Source: Methanooceanicella nereidis
GTDB taxonomy: Archaea; Halobacteriota; Methanocellia; Methanocellales; Methanocellaceae
DNA length: 64,000 nt
Assembly (NCBI RefSeq): GCF_021023085.1
Contig: NZ_PGCK01000013.1
Coordinates: 53,319-117,318, forward strand
Direction: 5' to 3'
Below are positions 6,760 to 15,118 of this stretch, in pieces. Position numbers and translations under genes: made by a program. The notes beneath the pieces were generated by a model. The model did not search any database. It saw only the letters and a program-made list of their open reading frames with translations, and was not told the origin of the DNA. How positions within the stretch are numbered: position 1 is the first letter of the stretch; each line of letters opens with the position of its first letter.

Positions 6760-9333
6760 TTACTTCTTCCGGAATAGCAAATAAGCCATAAAAGCCAGCC
6801 CCATAAGTAACACGATGCTCGCGATCGGATAGAGATGATCGATACCCCGGCCGGAACCAGAAGAAGGAGTGACCGGCGGTATCGGAGTGAAAACCGGTAT
6901 AAAATCCCGTATTTGCTCAGGCACCTTTGAAGGGACTGGAGAAGATATAGTTGAAATATGGTCTTGTTTTTCGGATCGGTAATATCCGTTAGCGGACGAC
7001 ATAACGCTCCCCGATGCCTGAGATTTACACGTCCTGAATTTCAGGATATAGCCATGAGCTAAACAGTTGCCGGTCTCGTCTTTTATTTCATCGGATATAT
7101 GAGCGGTATACTCCGTATCATATTCCAGTTCGCTATAAGGAGAAAATACAAGCATATAGCCACTACATGATAGGTTTCCCGTCACAGCAGTACTATTGTT
7201 GGTGTCGGGGTAAATTAAAAACGTCGAGTCACCAGTGCCGGAAAGATCGATAGATTCGCTGAACATGAGCCGGACGATAGCATTAACGGGAACGTCGATC
7301 GAATTATTAACGGGATATGTTTCTAACAACGACGGTGATGTCCTGTCAATAGTTATCGAGATCGAATTAGAGGTCTCAACGTTTCCAGCATTATCTATGG
7401 AGCGATAGAATATCCTTGTCGTTCCTTCGCTGCTGATATTCAACGTGCCGGATTCGATCCAGGAAATTCCATCAAGACTATACCCGGTAATATTTATGCC
7501 CGACAGATCATCAGAGGCGGCCAGTGTGACCTGAACGTCTGAAAGATACCGATCATTGTTACCGGAGGACCCGTTCAGTATGCATATCGTGGAGGGAGGC
7601 GTGCGGTCAATATTTATTCCCGTGACGGTGAACGAGTTTGTGTTCCCTGCAATGTCAGAGGCGGTTCCGGTTGCCGACTGAGAAGAGCCTTCGGTTGAGA
7701 TCAATATGTCAGATGTAATAGTATCTATTCCGGAGATGCTGTCTGAAGCAGTGAACCGAACGACAACGCTTTCATTATGCCAGCCGTTGACATTTGCCTG
7801 AGATAACAGTGTCGCGGCTATTTCCGGAAGTGTTTTATCTATCTTGATTGTCTGTGAGCGAGCAGGCTCAATGTTGCCGGCATAATCCATAGAGCCATAA
7901 TAAAAAGTGGATAATCCCTCATCAGTGATCGTGAAAGGTTCATATGGAGTCAAGTTCAAACCATCAAAACCATATTCTGTCGATTTGACTCCAGATCCAT
8001 TATCATATGCGTTTAGCAGGATACCAATATCGGATGTATACCAATCATTATTACCTTTTGTTCCGCTTATGGTCGTAGTTGTTACAGGACAGGTATCATC
8101 TACAATAATAGATGTGTCATTATAAATGTTTGAGAAGTATGAAAAAGCTTGAATTCGGCTATTAAAAGTATCAGCAACATATACATTATTGATAGAATTT
8201 AATACAATATTATATGGTACGTCCAATTGTCCATTTCCATTACCAGGTAATCCAAATTTTGTGATAAAATTGCCATTACAATCAAATATTTGTACACGAT
8301 TCAAAGAATCGGTAATAAAATTTGAATCATTTTCATCGATTTCTATACAATACATATTTTGTAATTGGCCATCTCCACTTCCAGTAGTACCCCATTTTTT
8401 CATAAAAATCCCATTACTATCGAATACCTGAACTCGATTCAATGAATCAATAACAGAAACATAATCGCTATTATTAATTGCTATATCACATGGTGCCTGA
8501 AATTTCCCATCAGTAATACCAAAGCTTCCCCATTTCGTAACAAAATTACCATTAGAATCAAAAACCTGTACACGATTATAGAAAATATCTGTTACAAATA
8601 CAAATCCGCTTGAGTTTATCGCAATCCCATAAGGTGACTCGAACTGGCCATCACCGCTTCCTCTGCTCCCCCAGTTTGTAATGAAGTTACCATTACTATC
8701 AAATACTTGAACTCTATAGTTTTTTGAATCTACGACATATACAAACCCGCTGGCATTTATGGCAATGCCTAAAGGATACATGAACTGACCATTATTACTG
8801 CCACACCCGCCCCACTTTGTCACAAAAACTCCATCTGGAGCAAATACCTGCACCCTATGGTTCTCTGTCTCGGCCACATTATTGCTGTACTCGGTCACAT
8901 ATACATATCCGCTATCGTTAATCGCAATCCCGTAGGGACGGGCAAACTGGCCATCTGAGCTGCCATAGCAGCCCCATTTGAACATGTATTCATAGCCGTC
9001 TATCGAGGCGTTTACCCGTACAGTGTAATTACCCTCGGGAACCAGTGTGTTTGAATCATCCCTTCCATCCCACATGACACTAAAAAAGCCGCTTCCCTGG
9101 ACTCCCTGCCCCATATTTCTGACGACATTATAAAAGGGGCCGAGAATTTCCAGCATGACAGGATGTTCATAAGCTAGATCAAGCGTATAATCGATAGTAG
9201 TGCCTGCACCGGATGAGTTAAAGGCTGAAGGCACTGCATGTACGTCTTCTACGCCAGGAGATGCAGCCAGTGATGATTGAACTGCACTGAGAATTAATAT
9301 GAGTAGTAGATACCAGCAAAGGATACGCCTCAT
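6760..9333 (-). CDS. Secreted NHL-repeat surface protein with Ig-like domains and C-terminal anchor
   Basis: A surface protein of 857 residues from the ATG at 9333, preferred over the one at 9360 because GGAGAG at 9343-9348 precedes it. A signal peptide (RRILCWYLLLILILSA) is followed by a FlgD-like Ig segment, then about six tandem NHL-type beta-propeller blades (about residues 100-390) with repeats of the form VTKWGS..GDGQF..P.GIAINSSG.VYV.D...NRVQVF. Two OmpL47/Ig-like modules with YAGNIE and NAGNVE follow, then a Big_5-type Ig domain (NNSIDVPVNAIVRLMFSE), a Ser/Pro-rich linker and a C-terminal membrane helix ending FRKK. It probably sits in the S-layer or binds extracellular partners. The propeller part is more AT-rich than the rest, as if shuffled in. 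Confidence 0.9.
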   Translation of the reverse strand: MRRILCWYLLLILILSAVQSSLAASPGVEDVHAVPSAFNSSGAGTTIDYTLDLAYEHPVMLEILGPFYNVVRNMGQGVQGSGFFSVMWDGRDDSNTLVPEGNYTVRVNASIDGYEYMFKWGCYGSSDGQFARPYGIAINDSGYVYVTEYSNNVAETENHRVQVFAPDGVFVTKWGGCGSNNGQFMYPLGIAINASGFVYVVDSKNYRVQVFDSNGNFITNWGSRGSGDGQFESPYGIAINSSGFVFVTDIFYNRVQVFDSNGNFVTKWGSFGITDGKFQAPCDIAINNSDYVSVIDSLNRVQVFDSNGIFMKKWGTTGSGDGQLQNMYCIEIDENDSNFITDSLNRVQIFDCNGNFITKFGLPGNGNGQLDVPYNIVLNSINNVYVADTFNSRIQAFSYFSNIYNDTSIIVDDTCPVTTTTISGTKGNNDWYTSDIGILLNAYDNGSGVKSTEYGFDGLNLTPYEPFTITDEGLSTFYYGSMDYAGNIEPARSQTIKIDKTLPEIAATLLSQANVNGWHNESVVVRFTASDSISGIDTITSDILISTEGSSQSATGTASDIAGNTNSFTVTGINIDRTPPSTICILNGSSGNNDRYLSDVQVTLAASDDLSGINITGYSLDGISWIESGTLNISSEGTTRIFYRSIDNAGNVETSNSISITIDRTSPSLLETYPVNNSIDVPVNAIVRLMFSESIDLSGTGDSTFLIYPDTNNSTAVTGNLSCSGYMLVFSPYSELEYDTEYTAHISDEIKDETGNCLAHGYILKFRTCKSQASGSVMSSANGYYRSEKQDHISTISSPVPSKVPEQIRDFIPVFTPIPPVTPSSGSGRGIDHLYPIASIVLLMGLAFMAYLLFRKK

Positions 9334-9589
9334 ATGTCTATTCTCTCCTGAAGCAAGCATTAAAAGGATGAATTAATTCACGATAAATAAAGGCTGGAAA
9401 ATAATCCCCATACATCAATATAATCACCTTAAAACTTGATTTCAAACATGTGCAATAATAGATGAAAGTTTGAATATTTATACTTAATATCACAAAAATG
9501 TAAATAATTAATTAAAAGTATGTCATGGCAATATGCTTACATACCAGGGTTGCCGCGGAAAGTTCACAGCTTACCGTATAGCATGGATC
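9334..9589. other. Intergenic region upstream of the surface-protein gene
   Basis: AT-rich. On the minus strand AGTATAAATA (9473-9482) could be the TATA box for the surface protein, giving a leader of about 115 bases. Nothing else is seen. Confidence 0.35.
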
Positions 9590-9838
9590 ACTTTTTTCTG
9601 AACAGGAACATGTAAGCGGTACAGGCAAGTACGACCATGCGGACCCCTAACAGATCATATAAATATCAATTTCCTGTGATGACGCTGACGTCGAAGTCCC
9701 TGCCGGGGAAGGGAGGGCGATGATAATAGACTGGGCATTTTGGAAGGTGACGATGTCGGGGTCAAAGCCTGACCGGGGGTAACAGTAGGCGTTATTGTTC
9801 GAGAACGTAACCATAAAAGAAAGCTGATGTGACAGCAT
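9590..9838 (-). pseudogene. Decayed C-terminal end of a surface protein
   Basis: On the minus strand a frame from 9838 to 9647 ends QEIDIYMIC and stop. Shifted by one frame and directly after it, the DNA encodes LLGVRMVVLACTAYMFLFRKK and then a stop near 9591, which resembles the anchor helix of the neighbouring NHL protein (LLMGLAFMAYLLFRKK). The simplest reading is a remnant of a related surface-protein gene with a frameshift before the anchor. The rest of the frame is unrecognised. Confidence 0.35.
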
Positions 9839-9994
9839 GATAGTTCAATATTTCACCGGGATACGAAAGACACCTGCCATTGATATTAATGCCCAATATA
9901 ATTGCTGTTTAGCATTCGATGGACCGGTCATGATGCCCTTGATCCGGGACAGCAAAGAGAGCTCAAATAAAAAGAAGTAATATTTGTCCAAAAT

Positions 9995-10156
9995 TCACTT
10001 ACCGCACTTGAGCCCCACTGATTCCGCGATGTTTTTCGCAGCCTCTTCCTTGCTCATGTTCGCGGCCTTTGCCGCTTTCTCGAGTTCGTCGATAGTGATG
10101 TGGGCGGGGTTCCCGTGCTTATCGTGAGGTTTATTACATCCGCAGCTTATACACAT
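9995..10156 (-). CDS. Small cysteine-rich protein (53 aa)
   Basis: A 53-codon frame from ATG at 10156 to TGA at 9995-9997. The N-terminus MCISCGCNKPHDKHG has a C-x2-C-x-C cluster with histidines, followed by an amphipathic helical part (ITIDELEKAAKAANMSKEEA) and a last cysteine near the C-terminus. This is the look of a small metal-binding protein seen widely in methanogens and haloarchaea; no function is known to me. It stands alone between a decayed gene and a divergently transcribed protease gene. Confidence 0.7.
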   Translation of the reverse strand: MCISCGCNKPHDKHGNPAHITIDELEKAAKAANMSKEEAAKNIAESVGLKCGK

Positions 10157-10261
10157 GTTTTTAACACCGTTCAAATCAAAAGATATGCGGGTTAATAAAA
10201 TATTGTAATGATTTTATCATCATAACGGAGCGAGCATTTATCGGCCTTCACCGCATGAACT

Positions 10262-10269
10262 TTTATAAT
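10262..10269 (+). promoter_or_regulatory. TATA box for the protease gene
   Basis: TTTATAAT lies about 35 bases before the ATG at 10302, implying transcription start near 10290 and a very short leader. Confidence 0.55.
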
Positions 10270-10301
10270 TTAAAGACAAAATAGTACCTGGAAGTAATCT
10301 C

Positions 10302-11183
10302 ATGGTGATCGAGGATATTACTGCTATAGCCTGGTCTCTCCTGAACAATATCTGGATACTGCTTATTATCGTCCTTTTTGTCATACCCATAATTCAGAGA
10401 AATCTTACGAACGCGGCGAGAAGAAGAATGCTATCGAAAATATCGCGTGAAAGAGGCTCGAGAGTGATAACCCTCATACACAGGCAGGAAGTGATCGCGC
10501 TCCTGGGAATACCGCTTACACGGTATATTGACATCGATGACAGCGAGGAAGTTTTGAGAGCTATCCGTACCACACCTGACGACAGGCCGATCGACCTTAT
10601 CCTTCATACTCCCGGAGGCGTTGCCCTCGCAGCTACTCAGATCGCTCTCGCACTAAGGGAACACCCTGCGAAAAAGACTGTCATAGTACCCCATTTCGCC
10701 ATGAGCGGCGGAACACTGATATCCATGGCGGCCGATGAGATATTAATGGACCCGCATGCTGTGCTCGGACCAGTCGATCCCCAGATAACTGATAAGAACG
10801 GCGCTTATTCTGCGTCCGGGCTGCTCAAGGTGATGGAGAAAAAGCCGATAGAGAGGATAGGCGATAAGACGGTCATGCTGGCGGAAGAAGCTAAAAAAGC
10901 CCAGAACCAGATGAAAATCCTTATAACAAAACTGCTCCGGGGTAAATGCGGCGAGGGAAACACGGATAAGATCGTTGACGAGCTTGTAATGGGAAAATAT
11001 ACACACGACTATCCCCTGTTCCCGGACGATGTAAAAGCTTTGATGGGCGACTGCGTAAAGATCGGCATACCCGATAGCGTATATGACCTCATGCATTTCT
11101 ATAAGATGGAGATGAGCAGCAGAAGGCCCGGTGTGGAATATATCCCCACCGCCGGACATCCGGAAGATGAAAAACAAAAATGA
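10302..11183 (+). CDS. Membrane-anchored Clp/SppA-fold serine protease (SDH_sah family)
   Basis: A 293-residue protein with one N-terminal membrane helix (residues 14-32) and a ClpP/crotonase-fold protease domain. The strand-turn DLILHTPGG and the nucleophile motif MSGGTLISMAADEI (serine near residue 136) followed by MDPHAVLGPVDPQI match the SDH_sah (serine dehydrogenase proteinase, PF01972) family, related to SppA signal peptide peptidase. It would cleave peptides or membrane proteins at the cytoplasmic face of the membrane. Monocistronic, with its own TATA box and probably a nearly leaderless transcript. Confidence 0.88.
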   Translation: MVIEDITAIAWSLLNNIWILLIIVLFVIPIIQRNLTNAARRRMLSKISRERGSRVITLIHRQEVIALLGIPLTRYIDIDDSEEVLRAIRTTPDDRPIDLILHTPGGVALAATQIALALREHPAKKTVIVPHFAMSGGTLISMAADEILMDPHAVLGPVDPQITDKNGAYSASGLLKVMEKKPIERIGDKTVMLAEEAKKAQNQMKILITKLLRGKCGEGNTDKIVDELVMGKYTHDYPLFPDDVKALMGDCVKIGIPDSVYDLMHFYKMEMSSRRPGVEYIPTAGHPEDEKQK

Positions 11184-11320
11184 TTTTTACCGACCAATTA
11201 TTTTTTCAGTTCATTGACCGTCTTTTTCCTCTAAGGTATCTTCCCTTTTTTATAACTTAAATGAGTCTTTATGTAAAGCACTATAGACAAATTGTAAATC
11301 ATACTTTCCAAAATGTAAAG

Positions 11321-11330
11321 TTTTATATAC
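11321..11330 (+). promoter_or_regulatory. TATA box of the small DUF2178/HTH operon
   Basis: TTTTATATAC, about 50 bases before the first ATG (11381). Transcription should begin near 11350, inside the palindrome at 11336-11351. Confidence 0.55.
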
Positions 11331-11335
11331 AAAAA

Positions 11336-11351
11336 GTAAAGTATATTTTAC
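11336..11351. promoter_or_regulatory. Putative operator palindrome
   Basis: GTAAAGTATATTTTAC, two 8-base half-sites matching at 7 of 8 positions, sits across the expected transcription start. Other TGTAAA copies lie upstream (near 11272, 11293 and 11313). The HTH protein encoded in this operon is the obvious candidate repressor. Confidence 0.45.
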
Positions 11352-11380
11352 ATGTAATAACATGAGTTTATGGTGAACGT

Positions 11381-11617
11381 ATGTATGTGAACAGAAGAAA
11401 AGACGCAGAAAGCGAAAGAGTGAGGAGAAAGTACCTGCTGACCTTATCGGCAAGAAATGGTTTCGTCGCCGACGTATTATTGATGGCAGCGATAATGCTG
11501 ATGATCAATATTGCAGGGTCTGGCATAAAAGCTTCCGACTTGCTGAACATACTCTTCTCCATCGGGTTTGCGACATTAGTGCTATCCTATTACTATTACA
11601 AGAAAAAGCTGGTATAG
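11381..11617 (+). CDS. Small two-helix membrane protein (DUF2178-like)
   Basis: A 78-residue protein: a charged N-terminus (NRRKDAESERVRRKYLLTLSARNGF) and two membrane helices (about 31-47 and 56-73) ending YYYYKKKLV. The RNGF motif and the final YY.KK recur in the larger membrane protein two genes downstream, so the two are paralogous halves of a DUF2178-like family. Members typically sit beside a small HTH regulator, as here. Function unknown. Weak ribosome site GGTGA at 11372-11376. Confidence 0.7.
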   Translation: MYVNRRKDAESERVRRKYLLTLSARNGFVADVLLMAAIMLMINIAGSGIKASDLLNILFSIGFATLVLSYYYYKKKLV

Positions 11618-11620
11618 ACC

Positions 11621-11818
11621 ATGAAAAACAGAGTGAAGGAGCTAAGGGCTAAATTCGATATGACGCAGGAAGATCTTGCTTCAAAGGTGGGAGTATCGAG
11701 GCAGACAATAAACGCGATCGAGAAAGGGAAGTACGACCCTTCGCTTTCCCTTGCCTTCAAGCTGGCAAAGTGCTTCGAATGTAAGATAGAGGACATATTT
11801 GAAATGGAGGTTCAATGA
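11621..11818 (+). CDS. Small Xre-family HTH transcriptional regulator
   Basis: A 65-residue Cro/CI-type helix-turn-helix protein with nothing beyond the DNA-binding domain. KNRVKELRAKFDMTQEDLA, VSRQTINAIEKGKYDPSL and KCFECKIEDIFEME are the standard motif order (YozG/HipB-like minimal repressors). It lies 3 bases after the first membrane protein gene and 1 base before the second, so all three share one message. It probably represses its own operon through the palindrome over the promoter; the inducing signal, perhaps sensed by the membrane proteins, is unknown. Confidence 0.9.
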   Translation: MKNRVKELRAKFDMTQEDLASKVGVSRQTINAIEKGKYDPSLSLAFKLAKCFECKIEDIFEMEVQ

Positions 11819-11819
11819 C

Positions 11820-12197
11820 ATGTTTAAAACTGAAGAATCAAGAATATCGATCATAATATTATTGACGTTCGCGCTTTTGCTGCTGACGGGCATTTACCCG
11901 CAGTACGTGCTATACACTACCGTTGCATTCTTAATAGTCATAGCGGCCTTAACGGTGTATCAGAAAATCGTGAAGAAAAGGGTAATGAAATATGAGCAGT
12001 ATGACGAGCGCACTGAAAGATGCTCATTGCTGGCCACTAGAAACGGCTTCTTAGTCGCAATAGTCATGATGGCTTTATCGGCCGTGCTGATCAAGCTCGG
12101 CTCTACGATGGATATGTTCGATATGCTCCAGATGATATGGGGGCTGAGCATAGGCACATATATGCTGTCATACCTGTATTACAAAAAAATGGATTAA
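11820..12197 (+). CDS. DUF2178-like membrane protein
   Basis: A 125-residue protein from ATG 11820, chosen over an upstream in-frame TTG because GGAGGT lies at 11806-11811. Four predicted membrane helices in two pairs, with a charged loop between (KKRVMKYEQYDERTERCSLLATRNGF). The YDERT...RNG core is the hallmark of the DUF2178 family that accompanies minimal Xre regulators. Last gene of a three-gene operon. Biochemical role unknown. Confidence 0.75.
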   Translation: MFKTEESRISIIILLTFALLLLTGIYPQYVLYTTVAFLIVIAALTVYQKIVKKRVMKYEQYDERTERCSLLATRNGFLVAIVMMALSAVLIKLGSTMDMFDMLQMIWGLSIGTYMLSYLYYKKMD

Positions 12198-12241
12198 AAA
12201 GTAGTGATTCCAAAGATGCTTCCAATTAAAATGGAGGATGA

Positions 12242-12568
12242 TCAGGACCTGATCATGATGAGAAGCATCTTAAATCTCTTTATTGCGTTCAAAGCATGCG
12301 GGACGTTCGCCGGCATGATGATCATCTCGCCTTTTTTAAGATGGTTCGGCTTACCGCCAAGTATGATCTCTGCCTCGCCGTCCACGATGACCACCATGGC
12401 ATTGAACGGCGCGGTATGCTCGCTCAATCCCTGGCCTTCGTCAAAAGCGAATAATGTCACGGTGCCTGTCGGCTTCCTGATGACTTCCCTGCTGACCACG
12501 GAGCCGTCCTGGTAGCTGATAAGCCCGTCCAGGTCTGATACCTTACCGATTAGCTCTTCGTTCCCCAT
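12242..12568 (-). CDS. Cupin-domain protein
   Basis: A 108-residue single cupin. The start is the ATG at 12568, preceded by GGAGG (12576-12580 on the minus strand); an upstream in-frame ATG lacks such a site. Motif 1 is reduced (LSEHTAPFNAMVVIVDGEAEIILGG) and motif 2 (LKKGEMIIMPANVPHALNA) is good, giving at least two metal-ligand histidines. Small cupins of this kind may bind a metal and a small molecule or isomerise a sugar; nothing here tells which. Separated by 170 bases from the SPFH cluster on the same strand, so probably independent. Confidence 0.85.
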   Translation of the reverse strand: MGNEELIGKVSDLDGLISYQDGSVVSREVIRKPTGTVTLFAFDEGQGLSEHTAPFNAMVVIVDGEAEIILGGKPNHLKKGEMIIMPANVPHALNAIKRFKMLLIMIRS

Positions 12569-12738
12569 TATTTTCCTCCTGATGATAATAATTACTAATT
12601 GGTTTAAGAATATAAAGCATGGCATTGCATCATTATGGCCAATGCCGGATAATATATGATCGAAAAAGTATCGTTAAGTCGGGCATGGGAAAGAGATGAT
12701 GCAGAAAAATATAAAAAAATAAAAAAGAAATGCCCCGG

Positions 12739-13335
12739 TCAATAACCGGGCTCCAGGCTTTCTCCCTTTTTATAGTAAGGAAGGTACACAAGTTTCCTGG
12801 ACACGACCTTAAGGTCATAGTCGAGCGACTGTAATACTCCCGGCTTTTCGGCCTCTATGGTTATGAATAAAAAGTCGGCCATATCGTCGGTCATGTCGAT
12901 AGTTATCGTGCATGGCATGCGCTTTATGCCTCTGTCCATATTAGCACGGGCATAGTTTGGCGGGTCAAGTGTCAGCTTTTTTGCGATCTCCTTGTACCTT
13001 ACGGGATCCGTCTCGAACGCAGGCAGCATCATGTCGATGCTTCCCGACGGGGAATCCCCCTTCAGGAAACCCACGAATCTCGACACGCTGCCTCCTTCTA
13101 CGCGGGAATGCCTTACGTTAAAATTAACGCCCAGCTTCCAGAAAGGAAGGTACACCTTTTCACCGTCCATCTGCCGCCTGAACTCTCCTGCCTCGTACTC
13201 GACTATCGCCACGACCCCGTCGCGGGCCTGCATAGTGCCGCACCTGTCGCATAAAAATACAGTGTCCTTATCTTTGGTGTGCATCGGCGTGTTGCAGCCG
13301 GGGCAGACCACCGGAACGATCTTTGTCACTGGCAT
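12739..13335 (-). CDS. Zinc-ribbon protein of the SPFH cluster (198 aa)
   Basis: Starts with a zinc ribbon (VVCPGCNTPM, then LCDRCGTMQ; residues 11-34), followed by a beta-rich domain repeating the pattern seen in its two upstream neighbours: 'VYLPFWKLGVNFNV' near 65 and 'LVYLPYYKKGE' at the end. There is no membrane helix. It is the last gene of a five-gene operon and its ATG overlaps the preceding stop (TAATG). The shared 'Y-x-P-x-W-K/R' strand suggests all three ribbon proteins have a common domain that has diverged. Function unknown. Confidence 0.7.
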   Translation of the reverse strand: MPVTKIVPVVCPGCNTPMHTKDKDTVFLCDRCGTMQARDGVVAIVEYEAGEFRRQMDGEKVYLPFWKLGVNFNVRHSRVEGGSVSRFVGFLKGDSPSGSIDMMLPAFETDPVRYKEIAKKLTLDPPNYARANMDRGIKRMPCTITIDMTDDMADFLFITIEAEKPGVLQSLDYDLKVVSRKLVYLPYYKKGESLEPGY

Positions 13336-14357
13336 TACCTCCTTACCTTTATCTTTAGCATATCGGCCATTGCCTCGTTCCCGACGCCGCTGCCGCCGTT
13401 CCTGAAACCGAACTGGTATCCGCCCTTAACGTCGCCGGTGGTCATTTCCGAGCCGTGCCTGAAGAACATGAAAGCCCCGCCTGCGACCGACAGGCAGAAT
13501 AGGATCACGAGTATGCCGAGACCTGACGAATCGTCCTGCACGTTCAAAAGAATACCCAGGCCAAGGCTTGTGCCGAACCCTCCTGCCGCCATACCCAGCG
13601 TCATAGCCACGCTTCGCCACATCGCATCTCCCGGAGCCCTTCCTGAAAGGACGCCGCCGGTGATACCGTCAACGGTCGCGAAGTACATACGCCCCGAATA
13701 CTTGTACCTTACCATCCAGACAGGATAATAGATCAGCTCCATCTCTCCCGGGAATACATGGACTTTCGAGAACGTGATATGCGGGACTCCTGCGCTGTTA
13801 ACTGCCGTCCGCCTTATCGACTCTACGGCCATTGCCTTTGAGTCGGACGGGGACGTCGTGACTTCAAATGTCGGTATGCTGCCTTCGTCATGGAGGACTG
13901 CTTTTCCGGCAAGATTTTTCAGGTGCTCTATGCCGATATCTCCAGCGTCGCACGCTACCTGGTTCCAGTTAAAGTCGCGCATCACCATCTTTTCCATCGG
14001 TATGCGTTCCGTGCGAGAATTCTTACCGTCGCCGCGAGTCTCTTCTCTCCAGCCGCAGACCCAGCCTGCCGCCCTTGCCGAGCACTTCCAGAATGGCACG
14101 TATATCGGATAACACTCAGTTATCTCAGCCTTCCGGGGGAGGTCCCTTGCCTTGAATCCTCCCTTCATCCACTTTTTAGCGGACGCTATCGCTTTGTCAC
14201 GGTCAAGGTTGTTCGTGAACATGATCTTGCTTACGCCGCCGTCGCCTTCAACTGCAAGAAGCGATGAGCAGTAAGGGCATGATGTCGTACGGGACCCTTC
14301 CTCGATAGATAACGCTCCGCCGCAGGAAGGACAGTTCATGGATATCGATATTTCCAT
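13335..14357 (-). CDS. Zinc-ribbon membrane protein of the SPFH cluster (340 aa)
   Basis: An N-terminal ribbon (MNCPSCGGAL, SCPYCSSLL; residues 8-34) is followed by a two-lobed beta-rich domain with CYPIYVPFWKCSARAAG near 85 and LIYYPVWMVRYKYSGRMYFATVDG near 210, then two membrane helices (about 250-270 and 277-300) and a basic tail. The lobe motifs reappear in the neighbours at both sides. It probably sits with its ribbon in the cytoplasm and is tethered to the membrane together with the SPFH protein. Two bases separate it from the preceding gene. No enzyme motif was seen. Confidence 0.75.
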   Translation of the reverse strand: MEISISMNCPSCGGALSIEEGSRTTSCPYCSSLLAVEGDGGVSKIMFTNNLDRDKAIASAKKWMKGGFKARDLPRKAEITECYPIYVPFWKCSARAAGWVCGWREETRGDGKNSRTERIPMEKMVMRDFNWNQVACDAGDIGIEHLKNLAGKAVLHDEGSIPTFEVTTSPSDSKAMAVESIRRTAVNSAGVPHITFSKVHVFPGEMELIYYPVWMVRYKYSGRMYFATVDGITGGVLSGRAPGDAMWRSVAMTLGMAAGGFGTSLGLGILLNVQDDSSGLGILVILFCLSVAGGAFMFFRHGSEMTTGDVKGGYQFGFRNGGSGVGNEAMADMLKIKVRR

Positions 14358-14358
14358 T

Positions 14359-15114
14359 TTAGAACCTCCTCACTATAGTGTATGCAGCGATGAATACCAC
14401 AGGTATGGTCACCAGCGCAAGAGCGCCTCCGCATGCGAATCCCACAGGCCATAACAACACGCCTATCAGCCCCTCTATAAGGAACGCTATGAACGCGATA
14501 GCCGCGATTATAAAGTATGGCGCAGCCTTTCTCGTAGGGTAGTCTGTAGAGAATACCTCCCCGGAAGAGCCGTCTATGACCGCATCATACTTCCTGCCTT
14601 TATACTCATATTGTATCGTCCAGAGCGGGAAGAACACAAGGGCCTGCTCTTTAGCGGTGCCGGGCAGCTGCGGCAGATATGCCGCCATATCGATATCCGG
14701 CTTTAAAAGCTCGATGCCGCCGGCATCATAATTCTGGTCGAATATCTTGATGTCGCCTGCGGGCACCTTAAGGCTGTGAAGGCCCGGCAAGGTCGTGGAC
14801 CTGGCCGGCTCGACCTGCACTTTTTCCTTGCCATCGACGTCCCTCTTAAAAAGGTAGACGGGGAAATACTGCTGCTTGAAGCTTATAATGCGGGCTGTGG
14901 CCTCAAGGTCTCTTGCCATAAGCGACCCGGCGGTCCATCTTTTAAATATACCCTGCGCGTTGGCCTGATCTATGAAATATGGCATTATATAGAAAAAGCC
15001 GGCTCCGCTCTTATCTATGAATATTTGCGTATCGCAGTATTTACATTTCGCGAACTTATCGCCCGAGTCGAAGGCTATCGGTGCACCGCATTTAGTACAC
15101 TTTATTTCGGCCAT
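14359..15114 (-). CDS. Zinc-ribbon membrane protein of the SPFH cluster (251 aa)
   Basis: The ribbon IKCTKCGAPI...KCKYCDTQIFID covers residues 4-32. A beta-rich domain follows (YFPVYLFKRDVDGK; then LVFFPLWTIQYEYKGRKYD AVIDG near 165-185) and ends in two or three closely packed membrane helices (about 197-250). The strand pattern matches that of the adjacent 340-residue protein, so the two are paralogues. It lies 4 bases behind the SPFH gene. Bacillus YdjG/YdjH, which act with PspA and the SPFH protein YdjI, are a plausible functional parallel, but homology is not established here. Confidence 0.75.
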   Translation of the reverse strand: MAEIKCTKCGAPIAFDSGDKFAKCKYCDTQIFIDKSGAGFFYIMPYFIDQANAQGIFKRWTAGSLMARDLEATARIISFKQQYFPVYLFKRDVDGKEKVQVEPARSTTLPGLHSLKVPAGDIKIFDQNYDAGGIELLKPDIDMAAYLPQLPGTAKEQALVFFPLWTIQYEYKGRKYDAVIDGSSGEVFSTDYPTRKAAPYFIIAAIAFIAFLIEGLIGVLLWPVGFACGGALALVTIPVVFIAAYTIVRRF

Positions 15115-15118
15115 ACGT

